From NCBI GenBank assembly GCA_963977945.1, contig CAXBQO010000021.1:1-13414 (forward strand): DNA of 13,414 nucleotides, in the 5' to 3' direction. Of this stretch, positions 1 through 7,563 are shown one piece after another. This stretch comes from CALMJB01 sp963977945. GTDB taxonomy: Bacteria; Actinomycetota; Actinomycetes; Nanopelagicales; Nanopelagicaceae. Positions within the stretch are counted from its first letter, which is position 1. Each line of letters begins with the position of its first letter. The position numbers and the translations under genes are program-made. Below the pieces are notes generated by a model that worked only from the letters and a program-made list of their open reading frames with translations, did no database searches and was not told where the DNA came from.

Positions 1-141
1 ACATTCTCATATGACATCAAACAAACTAGCAATGATTCAGGTCAGTGGTCACAAGCCCGAATCTCTACGGTGTATTCAGATGGCAAAGTTGTGACAATTG
101 ATTCCTCAAAGATATTTGGTCTACCAGGTATCTGGAGTTAA
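1..141 (+). CDS. C-terminal fragment of an unidentified protein
   Basis: Frame 1 is open from the window edge to TAA at 139-141 and encodes 46 residues ending GLPGIWS. The start lies outside the window. The fragment is rich in Ser, Thr, Asp and Gln and has alternating hydrophobic residues (for example ARISTVYSDGKVVTID), which would suit the last beta strands of an extracytoplasmic or ligand-binding domain; this is only an impression from composition. A strong terminator begins 16 bases after the stop, which supports a real gene end here. I do not recognise the family. Confidence 0.6.
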   Translation, partial: TFSYDIKQTSNDSGQWSQARISTVYSDGKVVTIDSSKIFGLPGIWS

Positions 142-156
142 TTTCTTTAAAAAATT

Positions 157-191
157 AAAATCCCTCGAAAGAAATTTCGGGGGATTTTTTT
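157..191. terminator. Bidirectional intrinsic terminator between convergent genes
   Basis: A 14-bp hairpin pairs 157-170 with 175-188 around a GAAA loop, with a single G-U pair. On the plus strand it is followed by a T run to 191; on the minus strand the A-rich stretch 148-160 supplies the T run. It lies between the plus-strand stop at 141 and the minus-strand stop at 194-196, so it can end transcripts from both sides. Confidence 0.88.
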
Positions 192-193
192 AT

Positions 194-1984
194 TTAAGAA
201 TTAAGAGCGGACAAAACCGCAGCGACATAAACATCAGAGCCAGTCGGACTTAAATGCACTCCATCTGGCGCAAAAAATTCGGGATGATTTTTAGAAATTA
301 GATTCCAATCAATTAATTTTGCATTTGAATATTCATTGGTGATTTTTTCAATTAATTTATTGTTTTCATCTCGCCAAGGTCTTGGCACTGCAGTATTAAC
401 AACAATTATCTTTGGCTGATTCTTAACTACTTCAAAAATCTTTTTAGTAGTTTCTTCTGTTAATTTATTGTTGTTACCTAAGTTAAAAATAACTATCGAT
501 TTTGGCATTGCGATTTGATCTACTTGCATTGCCGCAAGTAATTCCGGTGCTTGTCAGCCTACTCTGGCGTTCACAAGCGAGATATGTGTTTTCGCTTCTA
601 ACTTGGCACGGATTCCGAGTATTACTGAATCTCCTGTGACCCATAATCCAGTTTGGCTGCCCAAATCAGAGGTGTTGTTAGTACCTGCACCTAAATTTGC
701 GTCAGAATTTGTATCGTTTGAATTGAATTGTTCCGCTGCTAATTTTTGTTGTTCTAAAAAGATTGCATCTGCTCGATTTAATGCTTGTATTGAAATTGCT
801 ACCGAAACAATTAATACCGAAATTACCGAAGTTATCACTTGAACTTTTTGTCTAACTTGAACTTTTACTGGGCGATATTTCATGCCCCGCAACCAATCTT
901 GAACCTGGCCGCGACGAAATGGCAGCTCTACCCAACGTAATGAAATATCGGCTAACGCTAAAACTAAAAGTATTCGCGCTAAATACAATGCCCAACTTTG
1001 TCCACTTAAATCAACACTAGGTCTAGTAACTTGAAAAATTACCCAGTGCCAAATGTAAATTCCATAACTTCTTTCACCTATCCAGAGAAAAGGTTTATTA
1101 CTAATTATTGGCGCAAATCTTGAAGCTGGGTGAACTAGCGAGATAATCATTAAGCATCCAAAAATCGCCGCCAATGGAAATGCAATTCGATATAACGCAG
1201 CATTTGTCTCTTCAATAAATAGAAAACAACTAATCATGCCGATGAGGCCAACAACGCCAATTCCATCGATTACATCTTGCGCTCGTTTTTCAATTTGTGC
1301 GGTTAAATTTTGTGGAATCCAACTGACCGCCAGCGCCGCCCCAAGAAATAGCCCCAAACTGTGAGTATCGGTACCAAAGTAAATGTGGCTAACTTGCGCA
1401 GATGAATTTTGATCAGCCCTAATCGAGAATAGAAACAGCGCGGTGCCAGAGACCATTGCGATTAACAATGCGACCCGAGCTACATTTCTTTTACCGAAGT
1501 AACGCAATACAAAAAGTAAAACTAGTGGCCAAATTAAATAAAACTGAAGTTCAACCGCTAAGGACCAAGTGTGTTGAAGCAGCGGTGGCCGACCAATATT
1601 TTCAAAGTAATCTAAATGATTTGCGACCAAATACCAATTAATTATTCCAAATAATGCATAAGGCAAATCAATCAAAAATTTCTTGATTGCCTCCGGCGCC
1701 CATACTCCAATAAAAATTATTGTGGTTACTACCATAAAAATTAGCGCTGGATAAATTCTTCGAATTCTGGCTAAATAAAAACCACGAAGGTCTAAACCAT
1801 TTGACCGGTTTATGTCATCTAAAATTAAACGGGTAATTACATAACCTGAAATTACAAAAAATAAATCAACACCTAGAAAGCCGCCCGGGATCCAATTGAT
1901 TCCAAGGTGGTAGAGCAATACAGAGGTAACTGCGATTGCACGTAATCCATCAATTGATGGAATGTGACGGACTTCGGTATTAAT
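194..1984 (-). pseudogene. OafA-like acyltransferase-3 / SGNH protein with in-frame UGA and no standard start
   Basis: Membrane O-acyltransferase of the acyltransferase-3 family fused to a C-terminal SGNH domain. Such proteins acylate cell-surface polysaccharide. Counting from an ATT at 1984-1982: SIDGLRAIAV with the catalytic His in LLYH (residue 26), RIRRIYPAL, HTWSLAVELQFYLIWPL and SYGIYIWHW, all family hallmarks in about ten membrane segments. The SGNH part has GDS (Ser 453), LGNNN (503-506) and DGVH (Asp 574, His 577). Codon 477 is TGA (556-554), in the same frame as both halves, where relatives usually have Arg in a VGRQ-type motif; CGA to TGA would explain it. The open frame runs back to a TAA at 2002-2000 but has no ATG, GTG or TTG before the TTG at 1918, which would delete the conserved N-terminus. 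Full length is about 596 codons, normal for the family. It could be a recent pseudogene, a sequence error, or a UGA read-through gene with an ATT start. It lies just behind the coiled-coil gene and may share its transcript. Confidence 0.85.
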
Positions 1985-2007
1985 TTTAGTTAATTTGGGT
2001 TAATTAA

Positions 2008-2781
2008 TTACTCAGCGTTTGTTTGGCGAGAAGTTTTCTTGCCATTAGCGCTTTGCGAATTTCTTTTACCAGAATTTCTTTGGGCATCAGATTTATTTGA
2101 TGCATCTAATTCCTTATTAACTTCTACCTTTAAAGCAGCCAATTTCTCAAAGGCGGTATCAAGTTTGCGTTGAGTTTCATCAATCGCACTCATCGCCGAG
2201 CGCAGTGATTGAGTTTGTATGCGATGCAATCTCTCTGCCTCAGAAATAGCGGTGCCAAGCCACGAACGATAATTTGCGATTTGTCCGGTTGCTTCACTTA
2301 CTAAACGCTCTGCTTCCTTACGTGCGGCTGCTGAAATTGTTGCCGCTTCCCGCTTTTTTGAATTAATTAGAGAGTTTGCTTGCTCTTCCGCTTTTGATTT
2401 AAGTTCTTCGGCATCTGCCTCGGCTGCCTGAATATATTTTCGGCCACGATTTTCAGCAGATGAGAGCAGACTTTTTGCTTTGGCTTCAGCGCTTTCAACT
2501 TTTTCTTTAGCTGAGCGAGAACTTTCCGCGAGCAACTTTTGAACGGTTGAGTTAGCTTTTGCTTCTCTTGATTGCGCCGAGCGAATCATCTGCATCGCAG
2601 TTTCGGTCGCTAAAATTTCAAACTCTTCTCGCGATAAATTTGTAATGTCGCGGCGAGACCTTAGATCGCTAAGTTGTGATTCTAATTCGCGAATTCGTTC
2701 AACCGCATTTTGTGATGGCGTAGTTTGTGTTTGGTTTTCACCTTTAAAACCAACCCAATTGAGAAACTTCTTTTCTGCCAT
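2008..2781 (-). CDS. DivIVA-like coiled-coil protein
   Basis: 257-residue soluble protein, with no signal peptide or membrane segment visible. After a short N-terminus (MAEKKFLNWVGFKGE) come long Ala/Glu/Lys-rich helices with heptad character: roughly residues 25-45 (ERIRELESQLSDLRSR) and 60-215. The tail is a disordered Ser/Asn/Lys-rich segment. The EAKAKSLLSSAE and AEADAEELKSKAEEQA stretches resemble the repeats of actinobacterial DivIVA, Scy and FilP-type polar-growth or cytoskeletal proteins, so a role in cell division or the polar scaffold is inferred; the match is by composition, not by a specific motif. The ATG at 2781 is chosen because GAAGGGA lies 7-8 bases upstream and because any longer version would run through the tRNA gene. 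It sits between tRNA-Leu and the acyltransferase. Confidence 0.72.
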   Translation of the reverse strand: MAEKKFLNWVGFKGENQTQTTPSQNAVERIRELESQLSDLRSRRDITNLSREEFEILATETAMQMIRSAQSREAKANSTVQKLLAESSRSAKEKVESAEAKAKSLLSSAENRGRKYIQAAEADAEELKSKAEEQANSLINSKKREAATISAAARKEAERLVSEATGQIANYRSWLGTAISEAERLHRIQTQSLRSAMSAIDETQRKLDTAFEKLAALKVEVNKELDASNKSDAQRNSGKRNSQSANGKKTSRQTNAE

Positions 2782-2796
2782 TGGATTTTCCCTTCG

Positions 2797-2810
2797 CCAA
2801 TAAATATTGG
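2797..2810. repeat. 14-nt perfect palindrome ahead of the coiled-coil gene
   Basis: CCAATA-AA-TATTGG is a 6-bp inverted repeat with a 2-nt centre. It lies 15-28 bases upstream of the coiled-coil gene's ATG and ends a few bases before its Shine-Dalgarno. It could be a regulator's operator or a small RNA hairpin in the leader. Chance is possible in AT-rich DNA. Confidence 0.4.
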
Positions 2811-2864
2811 ATATGTAATGAGATTGGAGCCGAAATATTAACTTGATTAGTATTAAAAGAGAAC

Positions 2865-2948
2865 TGGTGCGGGAGGTGGGACTTGAACCCACACGTCCGA
2901 AGACACAGGTTCCTAAGACCTGCGTGTCTGCCGTTTCACCACTCCCGC
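2865..2948 (-). tRNA. tRNA-Leu (anticodon UAG)
   Basis: Type II tRNA on the minus strand. The acceptor stem pairs GCGGGAG (2948-2942) with CTCCCGC (2875-2869), discriminator A at 2868, and CCA is encoded at 2867-2865. The anticodon stem is CAGGT/ACCTG around the loop CTTAGGA, giving UAG (2915-2913), which reads CUA and by wobble other CUN leucine codons. The long variable arm has a short GTC/GAC stem capped by a UUCG loop, as expected for Leu tRNAs. The T arm is GTGGG-TTCAAGT-CCCAC. No intron is present. Confidence 0.97.
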
Positions 2949-2958
2949 GGAATTGCAT

Positions 2959-2987
2959 AAATTACTGCAGTTACTTTTCTCTTCCAA
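2959..2987 (-). promoter_or_regulatory. Candidate promoter for tRNA-Leu
   Basis: On the minus strand TTGGAA (2987-2982) is followed after 17 bases by TAATTT (2964-2959), about 10 bases before the tRNA 5' end. Spacing is ideal and the -35 is a reasonable match, but the -10 is poor. The divergent argS promoter must lie in the same 81-bp gap; TTATAC at 2998-3003 is a possible -10 for it, without a convincing -35. Confidence 0.3.
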
Positions 2988-3029
2988 ATCATCCAAGTTA
3001 TACGCACCCCTAAAGGTAACCTTGTACAG

Positions 3030-4748
3030 GTGAGCAACAATTCAAATAATTCCGACCCACAAGTTGCCGCGCTTACTGATCTTTTTATTTCAGTTCTGCA
3101 AAGTGCTAAATCAACTTGCCAATTAACTTCAATCGAAGTTAAAAAAATAGAGTTTTCTCGAACTAAAAATAGAGAACATGGCGATTTTGCAACCAATATT
3201 GCATTGAATCTAGCGAAAGAAAATAGCCAAACCCCAAAAAATGTAGCCGAGCTGCTCCTTAAAATTTTAAATGCAACAGATTTTGAAAAGGCTAAATTAG
3301 AAATTGGAATCAATAAGTTTGAAGTTGCCGGTCCTGGTTTCATAAATATTTTCTTGCAGCAAGGCTCACGTGGTCAGGTAATAAACCAAATAATTTCAGC
3401 AGGTGCTAAGTATGGAAGTGGCAATTCGATGCAAGGAAGCCGCATAAATTTAGAGTTCGTAAGTGCAAATCCAACTGGCCCACTGCATCTTGGACACACT
3501 AGGTGGGCTGCAGTTGGTGATGGTTTGGCTCGAACCTTAAAAGCGGCAGGCGCAACAGTTAGTAGCGAGTTTTATATCAATGATCGTGGAAATCAAATGG
3601 ATTTATTTGCCGAGTCACTTTTAAATGCAGCAAATAATCAGCCAGTTCCAGAAGATGGATATAACGGAGAGTACATAAAAGATTTAGCAAAAATTATTGT
3701 CAAAAAAAATCCAAAAATAACATCGCTAAAGGATGCCGAAGCTATTTCAGCTTTCAGGTCAGCTGGTTATGAACTGCAATTGCAGGAACAAAAAGAGGTA
3801 TTAAATAATTTCCGTACCAAATTTGATACTTGGTTCTCAGAAGAATCGTTATATCAAGATAATTTTGTAGATAAAGTGATTGAAAAATATCGCTCAAAAG
3901 GAAAAGTTTTTTCAGAAGAAGGTGCGACTTGGCTGCGCACAACTGAGTTTGGCGATGATAAAGATCGGGTATTAGTTAAATCAGATGGTGCTTATGCATA
4001 TTTTGCATCTGACATTGCTTATTACACCAGCAAGCGCGAGCGTGGATTTAATTTGTGTATTTATTTACTAGGCGCAGATCATCACGGCTATGTCGCCAGA
4101 TTAAAAGCGGCAGCAGGTTGTGCTGGTGATAATCCAGAAAGTTCGGTCAAAGTTTTAATTGGTCAGATGGTAAAAATTATGGAAGGTGGCCAAGAGTTAA
4201 AACTTTCTAAACGTGCCGGCACAATTATTACGCTAGCGGAATTAGTGGAAAAAGTCGGAGTTGATGCTGCGCGTTACACACTAATGAGATATCCAACTGA
4301 TACACCGATGGTGCTAGATGTTGATCTGTTAAAAAAACATACCAATGACAATCCGGTTTATTACGTGCAATATGCGCACGCTCGAATCTGCGCGGTTTTA
4401 CGCAATGCAACTGAGTTAAAAGTAAATACATTGCCTACTCCAATTAAAGATGACTTTTTAAATCTCTTAGTGCATGAACGGGAAATAGATTTATTGTCTG
4501 CATTGGCTAAATTTCCAGAAGTAGTGGCAACTTCTGCGCAGCTGTTGCAGCCACACCGAATTTGTAGATATTTAGAGGAATTAGCTGGCGTTTACCATCG
4601 GTTCTATAACGATTGTCGCGTATTGCCGATGGGTGAAGAAAAGGTCGGCGAGATTCATCGCATTCGTGTCACACTTTGTTTAGCAACAGCACAAGTTATT
4701 AAAAATGGTTTGAATTTGATTGGTGTAGAAGCACCGGAGCGAATGTAG
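3030..4748 (+). CDS. argS: Arginyl-tRNA synthetase
   Basis: Class I aminoacyl-tRNA synthetase, cytoplasmic; attaches Arg to tRNA-Arg using ATP. The 572 residues match the usual length. The N-terminal ~110 residues form the ArgRS additional domain that binds the tRNA D-loop. The catalytic fold carries the HIGH signature as HLGH (residues 153-156, in ANPTGPLHLGH) and the KMSK loop as KLSKR (391-395). A DALR-type helical anticodon-binding domain follows, and the protein ends in APERM, the typical ArgRS C-terminus. The GTG at 3030 is chosen; AAAGG at 3012-3016 is a somewhat distant Shine-Dalgarno. The first residues are Asn/Ser-rich and not conserved. It leads the cluster, divergent from tRNA-Leu, and is 12 bases from lysA, as in Mycobacterium. 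Confidence 0.97.
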   Translation: MSNNSNNSDPQVAALTDLFISVLQSAKSTCQLTSIEVKKIEFSRTKNREHGDFATNIALNLAKENSQTPKNVAELLLKILNATDFEKAKLEIGINKFEVAGPGFINIFLQQGSRGQVINQIISAGAKYGSGNSMQGSRINLEFVSANPTGPLHLGHTRWAAVGDGLARTLKAAGATVSSEFYINDRGNQMDLFAESLLNAANNQPVPEDGYNGEYIKDLAKIIVKKNPKITSLKDAEAISAFRSAGYELQLQEQKEVLNNFRTKFDTWFSEESLYQDNFVDKVIEKYRSKGKVFSEEGATWLRTTEFGDDKDRVLVKSDGAYAYFASDIAYYTSKRERGFNLCIYLLGADHHGYVARLKAAAGCAGDNPESSVKVLIGQMVKIMEGGQELKLSKRAGTIITLAELVEKVGVDAARYTLMRYPTDTPMVLDVDLLKKHTNDNPVYYVQYAHARICAVLRNATELKVNTLPTPIKDDFLNLLVHEREIDLLSALAKFPEVVATSAQLLQPHRICRYLEELAGVYHRFYNDCRVLPMGEEKVGEIHRIRVTLCLATAQVIKNGLNLIGVEAPERM

Positions 4749-4760
4749 TGGAAAACGCAA

Positions 4761-6176
4761 ATGAATAATCAACTTAAAAATCAAGGGATTAATGTCGGTG
4801 ACCCAAAAGATAGTTATCCAAAAGATTTTCTATCAATTAACACCAAGATTTTGGAAGCAAATCAATTTGGTGGGCAAATTTCGGTCGCTGGTTGTTCGAC
4901 TACTGCGCTTGCAAAAAAATACGGCACGCCACTCTTTGTTATGGATGTAGCAGATTTTCAAGAACGGGCAAAAGCTTGGCAGGTAGAACTCGCCAAACAC
5001 TTTCAAAGTTCAAAATGTTTTTATGCCGGTAAAGCATTTTTAAGTCGAGCAATTGCTAAATGGTTGCATGAATTAGGTTTTGGTTTAGATGTTTGTTCAG
5101 GTGGGGAACTTGCAGTCGCTTTGTCTGCGCAATTTCCAGCAGCGGAAATAGAATTTCATGGAAATAACAAATCTGAAGATGAGATAAATCAAGCGATTTC
5201 AGCTGGAGTTGGCACAATTGTTTTGGATTCAATCTATGAGATTGAGCGGGTAGCAAAAATTGCAAAGCAACAGGGCAAAGTTCAAAATGTTCACATTCGT
5301 TTAACTCCCGGAGTTGTTGCGCACACTCACGAATACATCTCTACTGCGCAAGAGGACACTAAATTTGGCTTTTCAATCGCAAGTAATGCTGCGATCAACG
5401 CAATTGAACTGATTGATAAAAATAGCAATTTAAATTTAAGTGGAATTCATTGCCATATCGGTTCTCAAATTCTGACTACAGATGGATTTGAACTAGCGGC
5501 AACTCGATTATTAGAAGTTCTTAAACTTTACAAAGAGAGATTTGGAAAAGAATTAACAAATTTAAATTTAGGTGGCGGTTTCGGTATTGCTTATACCGAA
5601 GGTGAAAAATCGCTTTCTCCAAAAGATGTGATTCCCAGATTTGCTCGCAAAATTAAAGAGTTTTGTCAGAAACATCTTCTCTCTGAACCAACAATTTTGC
5701 TAGAACCTGGTCGAGCAATTATTGGTCCAGCAATGAGCACTTTGTATTCAGTTGGCACAATCAAACAGGTGCAGTTAGAAAATAATGAAAAACGTACTTA
5801 TGTTTCAGTTGATGGCGGTATGAGTGACAACATTCGCCCCGCTTTATATGAAGCGAAATATCAAGCGTTGATTGCAAATCGCACTCCGAAATCAAACAAA
5901 ATGAATGAAAGCGCCCGCTTAGTTGGTAAACACTGCGAAACTGGCGACATTTTAATTTTTGAACAAGATTTTCCAGAAGATATAAAAGTTAATGATCTTT
6001 TATTAGTACCGGCAACTGGTGCGTATGGCCGAAGCATGGCGAGCAATTACAACCACATCACCAAACCAGCGGTGGTAGCAGTGCAAAATGGAAAAGCTAA
6101 ACAGATTCTTCGCCGAGAGAATTTTGCAGATTTGATGGCGCTTGAGGTGGAAGAGGAAACGACTGATGTTGAGTAG
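4761..6176 (+). CDS. lysA: Diaminopimelate decarboxylase
   Basis: PLP enzyme of fold type III that decarboxylates meso-diaminopimelate to L-lysine, the last step of lysine synthesis; its substrate is also a peptidoglycan precursor. The 471 residues match actinobacterial LysA. The PLP Schiff-base lysine is K91 in FYAGKAF. Other hallmarks are HIGSQ (substrate/PLP region), GGGFGIAY (phosphate-binding Gly-rich loop), EPGRAI, and CETGD (392-396), whose Cys completes the active site of the partner subunit in the dimer. The start ATG follows argS by 12 bases, with only a weak GTGGAAA Shine-Dalgarno, so coupling to argS is likely. Its last 11 bases overlap the start of a small ORF that bridges to hom. 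Confidence 0.97.
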   Translation: MNNQLKNQGINVGDPKDSYPKDFLSINTKILEANQFGGQISVAGCSTTALAKKYGTPLFVMDVADFQERAKAWQVELAKHFQSSKCFYAGKAFLSRAIAKWLHELGFGLDVCSGGELAVALSAQFPAAEIEFHGNNKSEDEINQAISAGVGTIVLDSIYEIERVAKIAKQQGKVQNVHIRLTPGVVAHTHEYISTAQEDTKFGFSIASNAAINAIELIDKNSNLNLSGIHCHIGSQILTTDGFELAATRLLEVLKLYKERFGKELTNLNLGGGFGIAYTEGEKSLSPKDVIPRFARKIKEFCQKHLLSEPTILLEPGRAIIGPAMSTLYSVGTIKQVQLENNEKRTYVSVDGGMSDNIRPALYEAKYQALIANRTPKSNKMNESARLVGKHCETGDILIFEQDFPEDIKVNDLLLVPATGAYGRSMASNYNHITKPAVVAVQNGKAKQILRRENFADLMALEVEEETTDVE

Positions 6177-6264
6177 AGAGAATCCGAATAATTCGAACAA
6201 TCAGAACAATCAAAATAATAAGAATCTCGCACCCCTGATGTTTGAGATAATTGCGGGCTTATGA
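6166..6264 (+). CDS. Asn-rich 32-residue small ORF bridging lysA and hom
   Basis: ATG at 6166-6168 overlaps the end of lysA in another frame, and an AGAGGA-type Shine-Dalgarno (about 6152-6157) sits 8 bases upstream. The frame stays open across the whole gap and closes with TGA at 6262-6264, overlapping the hom ATG (6261) as ATGA. The peptide begins MLSRENP, has 10 Asn and 2 Gln in its first 20 residues, and ends in a hydrophobic LAPLMFEIIAGL. hom has no good Shine-Dalgarno of its own, so this ORF may serve to deliver ribosomes to hom by translational coupling. It has no run of Thr or Ile codons and no terminator hairpin is visible, so classic thrL-type attenuation is not supported. A chance ORF remains possible. 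Confidence 0.45.
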   Translation: MLSRENPNNSNNQNNQNNKNLAPLMFEIIAGL

Positions 6265-7562
6265 GTTCTAAAAGTATGAAATCTTTAAACATCGCCATCC
6301 TTGGTGCCGGAAATGTTGGCGCGCAAGTAATTCGTTTACTGCAACAAAACCAAGCAGATTTATCGGCGCGAGCTGGCGGCCAACTTAATTTGGCAAAAGT
6401 TTTAGTCCGCGATGCTAAGAAAAAACGCGACGCAAATGTTTCCTACACCGATGATGCTGATTCCATATTAAATGATTCAAGCATTGATTTAGTTGTGGAA
6501 TTAATGGGCCAGATAGAACCTGCTCGTACTTATATAAAACGTGCTTTAAGTGCCGGAAAATCGGTGGTCACCGCAAACAAAGCGCTGTTGGCAAAACATG
6601 GCGCGGAACTTTTTGCATTAGCGGATGAGAAAAATGTTGATCTTTATTATGAAGCAGCGGTTGCTGGTGCGATTCCAATTCTTAGACCACTTAGAGAATC
6701 ACTTGTTGGCGATCATGTAATAAAAGTAATGGGCATAGTTAATGGCACAACAAATTACATTTTGACCAAAATGAGTGAGACCGGTGAAAATTTTGCATCG
6801 GCTTTAAAAAGTGCGCAACAACTTGGGTTTGCTGAAGCTGATCCAAGTGCAGATGTAGAAGGAAAAGATGCTGCGGCAAAAGCGGCAATTTTGGCCGGGC
6901 TGGCATTTCATACTCGGGTTACCGATGAAGATGTTTACTGTGAAGGAATAAGCAAAATTAGCGATGTCGATATCAAAGTTGCGAACGCGCTGGGCTTAAC
7001 AATTAAATTATTAGCAATTGCACAAATAAATAACGGCGATAATAAAAAGAGTATTTCAGTTCGAGTACATCCAACGTTAATTTCTCAAAAGCATCCGCTC
7101 GCCGCAGTTAGAGAAGCATTTAATGCTGTTTTCGTAGAAGCGGAATCTGCTGGCCAGATGATGTTTTATGGAAAAGGTGCTGGCGGAGAACCAACTGCGA
7201 GTGCAGTTTTAGGTGATGTGGTTGCGGTGGCAAGACACAGATTTTCAGGTGGCATCGGACCTAAAGAAAGTGATTATGCCGATTTAAAAATTGAATCGAT
7301 TTCACAATCTTTAACTAGATATTTAATTAGATTAAATGTGGCTGATAAACCTGGTGTTTTAGCTGCGGTGGCGCAAGAGTTTTCAAAACACAACGTATCA
7401 ATTCAAACCGTTAGACAGTATGGCGCAGGCACAAATGCTGAATTAACAATTATGACTCACTTAGGTAAAGAGTCAGACTTATCGGCAACAGTTAAAGATT
7501 TAGCCAAATTGCCGGTAGTAGATGATGTCGCAAGTGTTATTCGCGTTGAAGGTGAGATTTGA
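6261..7562 (+). CDS. hom: Homoserine dehydrogenase
   Basis: NAD(P)-dependent reduction of aspartate semialdehyde to homoserine, the step that leads to threonine and methionine. The 433 residues are the usual length of the monofunctional, ACT-bearing form. The Rossmann motif is GAGNVG (15-20). The catalytic part has GIVNGTTNYIL and EGKDAAAK (200-207), where K202 is the likely catalytic lysine. From about residue 352 an ACT domain (LNVADKPGVLAAVAQEF) is present, which in this family mediates feedback inhibition, usually by threonine. The ATG at 6261 is chosen; the ATG at 6276 (MKSLNIAILG) is a fair alternative. The only ribosome-binding sequence is weak, but a small ORF overlaps the start by ATGA. 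The TGA stop is directly followed by the thrC start. Confidence 0.96.
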   Translation: MSSKSMKSLNIAILGAGNVGAQVIRLLQQNQADLSARAGGQLNLAKVLVRDAKKKRDANVSYTDDADSILNDSSIDLVVELMGQIEPARTYIKRALSAGKSVVTANKALLAKHGAELFALADEKNVDLYYEAAVAGAIPILRPLRESLVGDHVIKVMGIVNGTTNYILTKMSETGENFASALKSAQQLGFAEADPSADVEGKDAAAKAAILAGLAFHTRVTDEDVYCEGISKISDVDIKVANALGLTIKLLAIAQINNGDNKKSISVRVHPTLISQKHPLAAVREAFNAVFVEAESAGQMMFYGKGAGGEPTASAVLGDVVAVARHRFSGGIGPKESDYADLKIESISQSLTRYLIRLNVADKPGVLAAVAQEFSKHNVSIQTVRQYGAGTNAELTIMTHLGKESDLSATVKDLAKLPVVDDVASVIRVEGEI

Positions 7563-7563
7563 T

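Noticed and set aside
554..556. Genome-wide reassignment of UGA or selenocysteine
   Set aside because: hom ends in a normal TGA directly before thrC, and no SECIS-like hairpin is evident after the codon; the site aligns with Arg, not Cys.
603..842. Plus-strand ORFs at 603-842 and 1456-1641
   Set aside because: They lie opposite conserved acyltransferase sequence and have no recognisable protein or ribosome-binding site.
2782..2958. Longer version of the coiled-coil protein starting near 2958
   Set aside because: The extra 59 codons are the tRNA-Leu gene read as protein; the ATG at 2781 has a good Shine-Dalgarno.
6166..6264. thrL-type attenuator before hom
   Set aside because: The small ORF has no Thr/Ile codon run and no terminator hairpin with a T run follows before hom.
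7522..7563. ATG at 7522 as the thrC start
   Set aside because: It lies 41 bases inside hom without a ribosome-binding site; TTG 7564 has AAGGTGAG at proper distance and fits the start of homologues.
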